64,000 nt of DNA from Sclerotinia nivalis. Lineage: Eukaryota; Ascomycota; Leotiomycetes; Helotiales; Sclerotiniaceae. The translations under genes and the position numbers were made by a program. The stretch is taken from assembly GCA_029531795.1 (NCBI GenBank), contig JAPEIS010000002.1:3286001-3350000 (forward strand), written 5' to 3'. How positions within the stretch are numbered: the stretch's first letter is position 1; every line of letters starts with the position of its first letter. Below, one piece after another: positions 11,929-23,933 of the stretch. The notes under the pieces are model-generated. The model worked only from the letters and a program-made list of their open reading frames with translations. It was not told the DNA's origin and did not search any database.

Positions 11929-14900
11929 TCAATCAATGAAATCAACATATCCTCTGAACATATTGATAAAATCCGGATCCATCTCACTGACCCAAGCAGG
12001 TTCAGCGCGAACATTGGCCTTTACACCAATATTCTGCTTTTCTCCCTTCTTATCTCCTTCATTTTCCCCATCATCTATGATCTCAGATCCCATCTCATTA
12101 CCCCATCCTGGAGCACTACTTCTACTGGTAGACTTCATGTCCTCCGAACTCTTCATTGTGCTCTCGATACCACCATCTCTACCCTCATTATCTTCAGTAT
12201 CAACTCTTCTTCTCTTCATCTGAGGCAATGCTGGACTGTCATCATAACCATACTCATCTTCATCTCCCTGATTACAACCCATCATATTCCCATTGCGAAA
12301 ATCTTTCATCCATGGACTAGATTGCTGGCGCTTCATAGATTGCATGGCAACGTCCATGTCGTCATCAACTTCCTCCTGAGTACTTCTTTTCTGTGCCTGA
12401 CTCATTAATGGACTAGAGAATTGTTGAGCATACGCTTTCTCGGAATCAAATGCTGCAAAATCAAATACATTATTGGCGAAGCTCGTGTTGAGCTTGGGTG
12501 TAGCGGGTCTAAGGTTCATGGAATCGTCTAGACCTATCATTGCGGCTTCGAAACTACCCGATGGATCATCAAAAGGGTCTTCTGAATGATCCGGTTGGTC
12601 CTCACTCTCATACCTAGACATACCCATAGCTGGAGGTGGTAACTGAGTAGCGGAAGTAGAGACACTCTTATCCATATGCCTATCACCTCTTAGAAGAGCA
12701 GAAGGTGAAGGAAATTCGTACTCATCAGAATCAAAGGGATCCGATTCATCTTTCTTCTCGGATGCAGAGGCACCTTTATCCATAAACGAAAGATTGGGCA
12801 TCTCTCTACTGGCGTATGAGAACTTTGGTGGATTTTTCGGAAGCCGAACAGATGTATCTTTTTGAATGCTCGTGTGCAAATTATGTAATTTTTGATAATC
12901 TGTAGGTGCGACATCAGGATATGTTACTGGAGGTAAGGCCTCCGAAAGATCAATTACTTCCACATCGTATTGATCGGAACCTGAAGCGCTTGATGGCATA
13001 AGTCGGGGTTTCTTGGCCAATTTTGGGAGTTGCTTACTACCAGAAGATTGAGTATGCATAGGCTTGGTCACAACTCCTTTGATCTTACTGTCAGATTTCG
13101 AACCTTGGTCTTCGGTACTGCCGGTCGTGGACTTCTTCCTGGCAACTTTCCTAGGTTTATCAAGTCCCTCCCTGCAACACCTATGCTTGCAAAGTTGGCC
13201 GTTCTTCAACGTATTCCCATCACGGCAATGATGATTGCATGCCCACTTTCCATTATCCATCTTGACTGGTTCTGGTTGGTCGATCTCTTCTCTTGATCTC
13301 TTATTATTAACAGAATTGCCTAAATCGATTGTATCGATATCAATAAAGGCATCAGATCCATAATCACTAGAAACTCGACGTCCACCCTCAACTTGCTTAG
13401 CTGCTGCAAGCATAGCATCATCATCAATTCCATCGTCGAATTCATCAGATGTAGCCACTTGCTCTGTCCTTGAGTTATTGATGATGGGTTGCTCTTCGAC
13501 CACAACTTTCGGAGGAGGGAATTCAGCCGCAGGAATATTGTGCTTTAAAATGCAAGATTGCAGGGTACCAACAATATCATCACATGCGAGCCAACATTTG
13601 ATCTCATCATCTGGTGATGAGAGCTCGACGGTGAACTGTTGCTTATTGCCATTCAACAATCGTTTGATGTTTCCACGCCAGAAATACACCAAGGTTCCAT
13701 TCGATATTTCGGCTATAAGTGTCAAGGATGGTATCCTACCCAACCAGTTTGGCACTTTATCATTCGCATATCCAAGGACAGCATTGACTTTAACCTTCGG
13801 TTGCTCCCCCGCTTTTGAAAAGGCTCTCCCTAAAATCTGGGCTGTGAGAGTCAATCGAGGAAAGTCCATCAAATTGTCCTTCATCTTCTTCCCAAATGGA
13901 GGATTCTTGCTCATAACTCTCTCAATTCCTGCTGTATCAAGTCCAGCAAGTTTTTCCACTGAATTGACATTATTGCCCGCCAACTTCCGCAATGATGCTG
14001 GTCCAATTTGTGGAACTTGTCTCAATTGTAAGGATGAGTGCTCCCAAAAGCCAGCCGCGACACTCCTAGAGAGATCAAGGGCAAAGCGTGTAGAGATTGA
14101 ATCGCAATCAAAGGCTTTACAATCAATAACACATCTAATCAAACGCTGAACTCGATCCAGTATAATATTAGTCTCCATATTAAATTGCCGACTGATGATG
14201 CGGAAGTCGTTGTTCGCCAAAGGTTCAATCCCACCTAGCTGGACTTGAATCATGAGAAAGATTTTATGTCCCGTCGTTGATATGTTATCCTTGATGGGAA
14301 ACTTTATCATAGGTGATTTGTTGAATTCTCGAAGACTCGACCGCTCATTTGGTTTCATTCGAAGATCTTTAAATTCGGCCGCTTGACATATGGTATTCAA
14401 TATTTGTTCCGTCTTGGAATGACGGGGAATACTCAAAAGTAACTTCATCGTCTCGAATTGAACCATATATCGGCTCATAGCAGCACCATATTCCGTACAA
14501 GAGAAATATTCCTCCTTTGTGACGAGTTCATGATCTTGAAGGAGCTTAATATCTCTCTCGCAGACTAACTCGAGCTGTTCATCCGCATCCCTGCTAGGAA
14601 CTATCCCAGAAAACTTATAATAGTTAGGATTCTGTCTCACCCTAACACTCAAGAAAGTCCCTCCTAACCATACTTTGGCTTCGTAGGCAGTCTTGATGGT
14701 GCGCAGTCCGATTTCCGAGTTCAGATGCTCAATGAGATTCAGATGCAACGTACTCTCTAAAACATCCTGACCCGAGATCATCTTCTTATATCGATCTGCG
14801 TTGTCCATTCGGGTCATAATGATTGCAGCGGCACTATCATCGAATTGAGGTCTTCCTGCACGTCCTAGCATTTGCATAACCTCAAGATCGGAATATTCAA

Positions 14901-17535
14901 CAAGACCACTATCTTGGAAGCAGACTGTACCCTTCAAAACCACGAGATGACAGGGTAGATTGACTCCAACGGCAAGCGTCGAGGTGCAACAAATTACGCT
15001 GATATCTCCTTTCAGATATGCTGTTTCAATAGCAGATCTATCTTGTGAATCAAGACCTGCATGATGATAGGCGACACCACATCCCACTAATTCTTGTAGG
15101 TCTTTGTTTCCTACTACTGTTCGATTGATTGGAGCTGGCCAAGCACGGTCAACAACTCTCTGTCTAGTCCAATGTTCTGCAAGAATGGCCGCAGTACCCT
15201 CACACGATTTTCTCGTGAAACAGAAGACCATGATAGGCTTCTTGCATGAGTACTTCTGAATCAAAGCAGGAATTTTGCCATCAAGAATCTTCTCAAAAGC
15301 AAAATCATTTGCACGACTCTCGTACCCGTGAACATGCTTTTGTAACTTGACAGGTCGAAATTCTTCACCGAAGGTTTCTCGGTGAGCAGGCAATTGACGA
15401 CTACTTGAGTCTCTCCCGAGCCAAGTGGCAATATCATGCCTGAAGAAATATGTTAGTGTCTAATGAGTGTTCAAGGGAAGGAAATTACCTACGAATTTGG
15501 AACAGTGGCACTCAAAGCCACAAACCGAACACTGGCTCCAATTGAATGCATCCGAGAGACTACAGCCTCAAGGGTAGCTCCTCTCGCATCCTTAAGAATA
15601 TGAACCTCATCTATCAAAAACAACTTCACCAATTGTAAAAGCTTTTGGTAATCTGTCCATTTTCTAGTGATGCTGTCCCATTTTTCGGGCGTGGTAATGA
15701 TGATTGATGCATTGCCTACTCGGCTCATTTCAGCATTGCTAAAAGTGGTAGGTTAGTAATTGTCTCTCAAGAAAGAAAATTCTCTGGGACACAGGCTGGA
15801 CATCAAGCTGGCTTGGGAGATGAAGGAAGAGGCAGAAGAAAAATATGACATTAGGTGATGAATATACAAAAAAGAATGCATATGAAAGAACCACTTTACT
15901 AACCTTGTATCACCAGTAAGTTCCGCAACAGGTAAATTCAAATGACTAAACTTCTTAGTCCAATCCCTCATACGTTCTGAACAAAGAGATTTGATCGGTG
16001 CTTGATACACGATTTTAAATTGTCCAGAACCATAGCTTTCAACCAGTTTGCAGATAGCTAGTTCCAGAAGAGCCGTCTTGCCACTTCCAGTAGGGGCTGA
16101 CACAACGATATTATTATTCGTCTTATAGATTGGTGCAAAACATTTGGACTGTACGGCATTGAATAGTTCATACGGGAAGACCTGTCTAAACCGGTCTGGA
16201 AGTTCATGAGGGGAAACAAGCTGGATTCCGTGCGCCAATGGTGGTGCATTTCCAAAGGCAATAGTCTGCCGATCATTTCCGAATTGTCCAGCATTACCGG
16301 AAAAGGTTTGCTGCGCGGGAGAGAAACCGGAATGCTCTGCACTGCGATTTATGCTTTGTACTTGAGAGGCTCTCGACGATAGAGCATGTCTGTCACTGGG
16401 TGAGATCTGATTCTGAGGTGTATGTGGAGTAATGTTTCCCAAGCCCTGTTCTACTTCTCGTGTATTGGTTGAAGGCAATCGACGATTTGAGTCCCGACGT
16501 GAGCTAACTTTAGCACTGGGACTCGAGAGATCCTGAGGAGAAGAGTTTGTAGACGCATTCGGGCGTTCAAGAGGGCTATAAGAGAAAGAATCTAAAATTG
16601 TTAGCTTACATAGTTCATACATTAAAGAAGAGGAATAATTGGGTCATACTCAAGTTCATTGCTCGAGAAAATGGTGGCGTAAAATGTTGATTCTGGAGCT
16701 GAGATTGTTGACGTCTTGCTGCCTGTGTCTGAAAAACGTTCTGTTCTGGAGGACTAGGTCCAACAGGCCTCTGCAGCGGCATGAACGTCTGCGAAATCAT
16801 ATTATTGGCAAGCTGCGTGAGGGGACTTTGTGCTTGACCAGTGCCAGAGCTTGAAAGATGTGTTTGGCTGTTTCTTGGCTTGGTTTTCAATTCAATATCC
16901 TGCAAGATCTGTTGCTTGAAGTAATTATCTGCGCTCGTAAATACCCTAGGATCCTTTCGTTCACCAGAGAGGTTCGAGTCTGCTTGTATATGAGAAGAAA
17001 ATCTAGGAAGAGACAAGCGGCCTTGGCCACTACCATTGCTATTGGTAGGATATGAGGGGAGTCTTTGCATAGATTGGGATGGCTCGAACGAAGGCCGATT
17101 CAAGTAACCCGAAAGTGGATCATGTCCTGGCATGTTGAATGGAGCTGGCACATTTGTATTTTGATTAGGAGGAGTCATCTTTTGTCCAAGCTGCCTCGGT
17201 GCCGGACCAAAAGTGAAACCAGTAGAAGAAGGTGGTTCGACACTTGGAGCCATCAAATATCCAGATGAACGATTAAACTTGACGTTATCGTGTGGACCCC
17301 GCACACTTTGATCCTGGCTGTGTCCCGAAGCAGATAGCTGTTGACTACGTTGCATTGGAGATGGTCCAAAGCTGAATCCTGTTTGTTGGGGTAACTGTTG
17401 AGAGTCTTTACTTGCAAAGAAGTTGGTAGAAAATGATTGATTTTTACCATCTTCATGATTAGTTTCACTATTAGATGCATCACCACTTGCATTACCCGTC
17501 ACTCTTTGAAGATGAGGATCCCAAGCCTTTTCCAT
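11929..17535 (-). CDS. MER3: Meiotic ATP-dependent DNA helicase MER3/HFM1
   Basis: Predicted 1776-aa ZMM-class helicase that stabilises strand-invasion intermediates to form interfering crossovers in meiosis. Exons (minus): 17535-16650, 16591-15904, 15738-15493 and 15439-11929. Introns are 58, 165 and 53 bp, all in phase. Splicing rebuilds TGDTSNAEMSRVGNASIIIT and SATVPNSHDIATWLGRD, both typical of Mer3/Brr2-like Ski2 helicases. Motifs: Walker A APTGSGKT near residue 456, DEVH near 566, SAT motif III, then FCFTRKSCEGTA, LGRAGRPQFD and a Sec63-like half. A Cys/His-rich patch near residue 1340 (CNHHC then CKHRCC) could bind zinc. The first 400 or so residues are disordered. Two CACGTG boxes lie about 400 bp upstream of the ATG. 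Confidence 0.94.
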
Positions 17536-18319
17536 GATGACCTCTGCTTGGCTCGGAGCAAGACTTTTGCTTGATTGCTCGAAGGTGATCTTGAAACTTT
17601 CCGAGGACAGACAATAGATAAAATGAAGTTGAAGAAAGAGAAAATATCAAATGTCTATCTATACAGTACTGGAAATTAATGTCATGGGATGATGAATAAT
17701 GTTGTGAAATGTGTTGAAAGCAGGCAACTTATGGATGTTGAGGTTCTCCTTAATATTAGCGTCATTTCCTCTTTCGCCTTTTACTTCACTTCAATCCTTA
17801 CTTACTTACAACTACAGTGGTATTCTTTACTTAAAGAGTCAACGCAAAAGTATCGTACAATGTATGAAACCTGAGAATTGATAGTATTCAGAAATCTTAA
17901 ACCATGCTAACGTCGAGAAGATCTACTTCTTGTGTCTATCACGTGCAAAATCTCACGTGTCGTTTATCCCTTTTCCCACATCTCCATTGCCGTTTTATGC
18001 AGATCAATGACTAAGACTGACTTGCTATAATCATTTATGTAATTCGTCGCTGTCCAGTAGGTATCCTATGTGTATGCACCCGTATTGTATTTTCCCATCT
18101 TGATATCATTTGCTCGTCGGTATTTTACCCCGCCATCTGAGCCCAATTCCCAAGCGAAGCTGACGAATTGCCAATTGTACAAAAACCAGCATCAATACGC
18201 TCAAGAAACTTGAAATGATGGAATCGCTGAAGAATGTCTCAAAAGTCTCAATCACACCCGCACACCACCAATTTCAACCCCCAGCCCAACCGACGCATTC
18301 AACCCAATCGCCCAAACGA
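17536..18319. other. Promoter region of MER3
   Basis: MER3 is transcribed leftwards from 17535 and the transporter gene on the same strand ends at 18320, so this stretch is the MER3 promoter plus the transporter 3' UTR. No gene is seen. It contains the paired CACGTG boxes. Confidence 0.6.
17940..17959. promoter_or_regulatory. Two palindromic CACGTG E-boxes
   Basis: CACGTG occurs at 17940-17945 and again at 17954-17959, 14 bp apart, about 405-425 bp upstream of the MER3 ATG. CACGTG is the core site of fungal bHLH regulators. The pairing in one promoter is suggestive, but nothing in the sequence shows binding. Confidence 0.4.
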
Positions 18320-19974
18320 TCAATCATCCCTCTTAACCTTTCCTCTCGAACTTCCCACCCTCGAATGATGTCTCATAGGCGAACTAGGCCTACTAGTCGA
18401 CAAAGATGCCCCCGCCCCTGGGCCTTTCAATCCACTCAATGGATCCAACGTCAAACTCGACCTATCTTCTTCATACTTTGGCGTAAAACCATTATCAATG
18501 GTCGTCTTCTCATAACTCGCAATATTGATTGGTGGAGGTCTATTTCGTTTTCTTTCCGGACCACTGTATAGCCATGTTGCAAAGAAAACTATCGATGTAC
18601 CGAGAATGAACTATAGTCATGTGAGTATTTATGAATATCCAAAAGAAAATTTCCCCAAGGACTTACATTGAGAGAAACATTAAAATCAAAGAACCAAACA
18701 CTGAAAATCAAACTAATAACAATACTAATACTTGTCGCAAAATTCTTTGCGATATTATCGCTGTAATTTATGCAAAGCGCAACGAGGATCCCACCCAAGG
18801 CTTGCATAACAATAGCAGTCCACACGACCGCATTATACCCAGCAAAGAAGCCGTTCTCCGCAATTTGCTCCCCATCTTTGAACATCACTCCGAATATCAA
18901 AGACGGGAAGAGGGAATAGAAAGAGAGCTGAACATTTCTCGTCCAAATCGTAACATGAGTCGTAGATTCCTTCAACACCTTTTCGAAATATACCCCCGTA
19001 AGACCTGATATCACAGCCGCGGCCAAAACAGCCATAAGACCAATGGGATAATTCATAAGTGGTTTGACCAGTCCTTGGTCCTCTTGTATACCCTCATATG
19101 TTGCAGATCGTTTCGTGAGACCTTCGGAAAACCCCTCCATACCACGTTTCGTTAATTCGGCTGCTACTTCCACTGCACCATTACCCATTTGTCCCAGTTC
19201 GTGAAAGGATCGTGGAAAGTAAAATCGTGATTGTGGATCGTTAAGAGTGGAATATGCGGATGGACTACTGTTCGGTAGTTGGACAATCGTAACCCCAATT
19301 GTGAGTAAAACGAGAGCTATCCATCTTTTAGAAGACAGCGCCCTCCCAAGTAAAACCACACTGAAAACTGCCGTTGTGAGGATCTACAGGGTAAATCAGT
19401 AAATAAACATCCCGCACATACAATAGGCAGAACCAACTTTCAATTGATACAAAATCTGGAAATGTACAGCTTCCAGATTGCTCACAGCAGTATACTGCAA
19501 TGAATTCTGCAGGGTGTACAGAGTAGCTGGAATAGCCAATTTCCAGCCATCTCCAGAGAATACCGACATATACAATTGTTCGAAAAGGACCGTTGCCGGC
19601 GTAGATGGAGGTAACGTTCGTGAAATATCGTACATGGCAATCGTCAAGGAAACAGCCAACTTCATAATCTCATTGAGGAAAACCGCCGTCGATGTAAAAT
19701 ATCTATGCCCACCCGCTAATGGCATTATCCTACTATAATGCATTATCTAAATCCATATTAGCTACCCCTCTCCGCCAATATTTCTTGTCGAAAGGAAAGT
19801 GGAAGCGTCTCGATGATGTAAACGTACGAGTATGAGGGCTGAATTTTGGAAAGTAAGCTGCGAAAGTATTAGCATCAGTCGAAGACATCCACAGAAGTAT
19901 ATTCTCACCGTAATAAGAGAAACATGCTTCATCGACGTCCCCATCCAACTCCGCGACGCGTCTTCTATCGCCAT
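18320..19974 (-). CDS. UDP-galactose-type nucleotide-sugar transporter
   Basis: Predicted 470-aa Golgi antiporter of the SLC35A/Gms1 family, moving a UDP-sugar in against UMP for glycan synthesis. Exons (minus): 19974-19909, 19857-19828, 19746-19438, 19383-18667 and 18610-18320. Phases all close at 0. The second exon is only 30 nt. Splicing restores MKHVSLITLTFQNSALILIMH and YSRIMP at the N-terminus and LQYTAVSNLEAVHFQILYQLK in the middle, all family signatures. GVYFEKVLK and NYSDNIAKNFATSISI are also present. The roughly 80-residue tail after the last helix is basic and Ser/Pro-rich. I took the ATG at 19974 because the apparent upstream extension starts at TTG. The sugar (UDP-galactopyranose, UDP-galactofuranose or UDP-GlcNAc) cannot be told from motifs alone. 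Confidence 0.92.
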
Positions 19975-20694
19975 CGCGCTCAAGAGTATGCTCTTCTCTC
20001 TCTATCTTTTGTGCCAACCCAGTGGGGGAGGACCTCCTCTCAATCCTCAGTCAGTAAAGTAAGCTTATCTCTAGAACAGTGCCGTAAAAAAAAGTAAAAA
20101 TAAATTGATCATAAAAACAAGCAAAAGCCTTTGTGTGCAAGGCAAACGGTGAGATGAATAATGTAAAGGAGAGGAAGGATTTTTGCGCTTCTTGGGGAAA
20201 AGTGACGATCTATTGTTCGAGGTATTCTTGCTCATTGGTTTGGCGTGCTTGCCTGCTTGCTTGCTTGCTTGCTTCTAGATGCCCAAAACTTGGTTGTACA
20301 CATCAACCAATCACAATCAAACCTAGCAAGCTCCTACGAACCCACCACCAAATGTTGCAAGCTGATGAGTCTGAGCCATGCGATCTGGTACAAATTGGAC
20401 ATTTTAATTTTATACCCTACAAGAATAATAGATCTTTTCCCAATTTTGTAATAATCTATCAAAACAAAACTTCTACATTTTCAACCTTCATCAAATGGCA
20501 AACAACGCAAAAGCTCGCTCCTACCCGAAAATAAGAGATTGTGGGACACGATGGGGCTTGAGGAAAATCTGGGGTGGACGAATAGAATGAATGATTTGGT
20601 TAGTTATGACTACTGGATTGCGGAGTCGAAGTTTTCCCGCAACTTGGCTTTTAAAAAAATTGGTTCGCTAACTGTCCACTACTGCACAAGCACG

Positions 20695-20773
20695 ATTCAT
20701 TCATTCATTCATTCATTCATATCTACCTACCTACTACCTACCTACCTACTACCTACCTACTACCTACCTACCC
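20695..20773. repeat. ATTC and CTAC/CTACCTA microsatellites
   Basis: About six ATTC units are followed at once by a run of CTAC/TACCTAC units on the plus strand. Simple sequence repeat. Confidence 0.9.
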
Positions 20774-20853
20774 ATACACCCACAGTAAGTACAGCTTTAC
20801 ATACCTAATACCTACCTCCCCACTTCACAATCCCATGACCTCAATCCAGCAAT

Positions 20854-20930
20854 CCAAAAACATACCTCCCTTTCCCCAAGGAGCTCAACCCAAAAACATA
20901 CCTCCCTTTCCCCAAGGAGCTCAACCCAAA
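20854..20930. repeat. Perfect 36-bp tandem duplication
   Basis: A 36-bp unit starting CCAAAAACATACCTCC is repeated at 20854-20889 and 20890-20925 with no mismatch seen, followed by the first bases of a third unit. The perfect identity suggests a recent slippage duplication. Confidence 0.9.
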
Positions 20931-21629
20931 TACCATCACCCGTCCAAAATGGCCTACCTACATAAGTCCTAACCACCGTCACCGTCTAGTAACGTTAACA
21001 TCCAGCCCGGGATTGAACCTCGGTTCCGAGCTATTTGTGAATACTTTTCTTAGCAATGCGACGTTATCTTACTTGATAAGAGTGGATATTCGACATCTGA
21101 TATTTGATATTCCAGGTATCGGTTGACTTTTCAGATCTGATTTTGATATTGATATTCAGAATCAAGATTGTATATCTCTATCTATATGTATACCTCCTCT
21201 CATATTTATTCATCCCCAAACAATCAATCGATAACACCCATCAATCCTCCATGCACCTATCAAATCATACACAAAACATCCCTCTCCATCTCCATCACCA
21301 CCCCTATGTGAACACCTCTCCCCTTCCCTTTCCCCCTCCTCCCACTTTCCCCTCCCTCGCAAGAAAAATAATAAATAAGAGGGGTATATGCAAAGGTGTA
21401 CAACCAAACCCATCATTCAATGTAAAATCGTGAAGAAAATAAGACACACATCCACCCATCCTCATCCCCATCCATTCCCCATTCACACCTTTTCTCTAAT
21501 CCCCCTATTTAAAACATACATCCAAACCCCAACCAACCGAAAAAAACGCTACCAGATATCTCTTCATTATAATAAAAATACACATTAAACCTCCTTTCCT
21601 CAACCACACCAATGCACCAGCCGTCCAAA

Positions 21630-23933
21630 TTACAATCCCCAGAATCCCTCATCCTCTTCCTCTTCCTCTAAAAATTTCGCTTTCCCTGCACTAGAATTTC
21701 TCTTCATATGACCACCCTTCCTCTTTCCCTCCCTCCCAGAAGAACTAAACCTCGGATCATCTTGCGGTGGAGTTCCCGGTCTTTTTGGTTGCGGCACTAC
21801 AATTCCAATACCGATCTCAATTGCACTCCCATTCCCATCCCCCCTCACCTCATTCCTCGAAATGCCCCTACTATTCGTTGGCGTCTCCTCATCCTCCTCA
21901 AAATCCTCACTCCCCATGCTCAAGAAATCACTTAAATCCGGACTCGGTTGTCCATATTTCATTCTCATTACATTTCTATTTCCATATCCCAAATTCCTCT
22001 CCTTCACAATGGGTGCATCAAGATACAACGGTACACGTTCCGTACCCGATCTAATCGTGCTCGTAGAAGACGATTTCGAAAATCTCGAAGATTTTCTGTG
22101 ATCTACGAATTCCGGTGGTGATTTACCAAGACCACCTTCAGCTTTATGTTCCTCAATAATTCTCTCGCGCATACGTGCTCTTTTCTGGCGTAGTGCTTCG
22201 AGGAGTGCTTCTTCTTGCTTGGTAACTTGCATCATACGACCACTGGTTGTTGTGCGAATGGAATCAGTTTCGGCATCGATTTCTCGGGGAGATAGCGGTG
22301 GTGTCGGTTGCTGCGGTATGGACTTTTTGGACGGGATGGAAACATTCCTCTGAGACGAGGTTGGTCGAGAGTCTTGCGACTTTAGAGAATCTTGTCTCGT
22401 AATCGTTGGTGTCGTTGGGGTTGTTGGTGGCATTGGCCATTGAGATAATCCTCCATTCGACCCCGGAATTGTTAAAAAGGCACTTGGTTGTGCGGCTCCC
22501 TTCCTGCTGGACGATGAGTTTTTCAAAGCCGATTGTCTCCTTGCAGGATTTTTCGTTATACTCAAGCGGTTTTGAAGTGCAGGAGGAATGATTTCACTTT
22601 CAGCATGTGAAGGAGCTTTACCAATAGATATGCTATCACGAGATTTCGATGGTTCGGTATCCGACAAATCCTCTTCCGAATCAGATGATAATGACAGTAC
22701 ACTGCTTTGCTGTAAATCTGCATTCGAAAATACACTTCCTCCGGTTTGCCTTGATGTTTTGGTGTTGCGACTGGATATGCTCCCGGTACTGGATATACCC
22801 AGGCTAGAATGACCTGTACTCTGAGAAAGCACACTGTTGCGAAAATTGCCATTGGTATTCGAACGTACACTCTTCCACGAAAGTGGATCCTTTTCTCCAG
22901 AGCTAGAATGCAGATCTTCTAGTCTCCGATGTCCTTCTCGTTTCTCCGAATTGAGTGATCCCGGCTGCCGGCCATTACCCTTTTCTGACGTGCTGGGAAA
23001 TAAATTGAAATGTTCCGGAACGTTTGATTCTGGTATTGCTTTCATCTGAGCATTCCGAGTTGATTGTTCATAGTAATCATATGAATCATTCGGGCTAGGC
23101 TGAACTTGCACCTGATCTCTTTGGTCTCTGGACTTTGTAGATGAAATGCTTGGCTTTTGTGATTGTAATGACTCTCTGGAAGCCGCTTTGGCAAGCCTAT
23201 TCCGAATCGAGCCACTTTGTTTGGAATAATCGAAGGAATTTTGTGATCCCGCCGATGGCCGTCTTTCTGTCCTATGAAATAACGAGGACAAACCCTGCCT
23301 CATCGACTTCTTGCGCTCCGGCGACCCTAAATGATTATCATTCATACTCGAAAGATTTTGACCGGCTTGATCCCAAGGATTTGTAAAATCGACTTGTAAA
23401 AGTGGACTCCTATTGACAACTGGCGTAAGTCCTTTTCGAAGAGCTAGATCTCGTGCAGAAGATGCAGAAGTTTGTTGTGATATTGAAGCCGGTAACTTTT
23501 GTCGATCATAATATGATTTTAAAGTAGATGTAGAATCCTCATTCCTCAATTGATGTGTTGTACTAGAAGTTTCCGTAGCCACACCTTCTCCAAAACGCTG
23601 ACCTAATGCATTAGATGAAGCCCTTCCTCGAACACCTGTCTGTCTAGGGAAAACACCCGATTCCCCATCCCACTCATCATAATTACCACCATCATTCATT
23701 GATCTCGCCGAATGTGTCGTTTCTGAAATGGAAATGCTCATTCGGCTAGACCTAGATCCGGGTCTTTTCCAATCTCCAGGTTCCGCAGTGCCAGTCCCCA
23801 AAATTTGTTCCGCTTTTGACAAGTTTCCTGAAGATATTTTTGACATAGGTGGAGGTACTTGATATGATTTTTCCTTACTTGAACTACTTTTGCGCCCAGG
23901 AATGGGAAATGAGAATTTCGAAGTTCGTCCCAT
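21630..23933 (-). CDS. Uncharacterised Ser-rich protein, 767 aa
   Basis: One uninterrupted frame with a genuine ATG at 23933. The function is not recognised. The N-terminus is basic (starting MGRTSKFSFPIPGRK). The body is strongly enriched in Ser, Arg, Pro and Gln and probably disordered. One short helical-looking block, TKQEEALLEALRQKRARMRE at about residues 560-580, stands out as ordered and charged. Similar EALLEALR-K-RA-MR patches are, as I recall, seen in other fungal Ser-rich proteins of unknown role. Acidic runs (SDSEEDLSD; EEEEEDEGFWGL at the C-terminus) are present. No signal peptide or membrane helix is apparent. Codon use and length argue for a real gene. It lies between the transporter and HOP1 on the same strand. 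Confidence 0.85.
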   Translation of the reverse strand: MGRTSKFSFPIPGRKSSSSKEKSYQVPPPMSKISSGNLSKAEQILGTGTAEPGDWKRPGSRSSRMSISISETTHSARSMNDGGNYDEWDGESGVFPRQTGVRGRASSNALGQRFGEGVATETSSTTHQLRNEDSTSTLKSYYDRQKLPASISQQTSASSARDLALRKGLTPVVNRSPLLQVDFTNPWDQAGQNLSSMNDNHLGSPERKKSMRQGLSSLFHRTERRPSAGSQNSFDYSKQSGSIRNRLAKAASRESLQSQKPSISSTKSRDQRDQVQVQPSPNDSYDYYEQSTRNAQMKAIPESNVPEHFNLFPSTSEKGNGRQPGSLNSEKREGHRRLEDLHSSSGEKDPLSWKSVRSNTNGNFRNSVLSQSTGHSSLGISSTGSISSRNTKTSRQTGGSVFSNADLQQSSVLSLSSDSEEDLSDTEPSKSRDSISIGKAPSHAESEIIPPALQNRLSITKNPARRQSALKNSSSSRKGAAQPSAFLTIPGSNGGLSQWPMPPTTPTTPTITRQDSLKSQDSRPTSSQRNVSIPSKKSIPQQPTPPLSPREIDAETDSIRTTTSGRMMQVTKQEEALLEALRQKRARMRERIIEEHKAEGGLGKSPPEFVDHRKSSRFSKSSSTSTIRSGTERVPLYLDAPIVKERNLGYGNRNVMRMKYGQPSPDLSDFLSMGSEDFEEDEETPTNSRGISRNEVRGDGNGSAIEIGIGIVVPQPKRPGTPPQDDPRFSSSGREGKRKGGHMKRNSSAGKAKFLEEEEEDEGFWGL

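Larger units (their letters stand above)
19975..21629. other. Gene-free stretch rich in simple repeats
   Basis: This is the promoter of the transporter plus the 3' side of the Ser-rich gene. It holds a GCTT run near 20249-20275, ATTC and CTAC microsatellites near 20695-20773 and a 36-bp tandem duplication at 20854-20930. No supported coding frame was found. Confidence 0.6.

Noticed and set aside
13478..14149. Plus-strand 223-codon frame
   Set aside because: Antisense inside the large last exon of MER3, with no recognisable features.
21005..21030. Possible tRNA T-loop on the minus strand (GGTTCAATCCC)
   Set aside because: The flanking bases do not pair as a 5-bp T-stem and no cloverleaf could be drawn around it.
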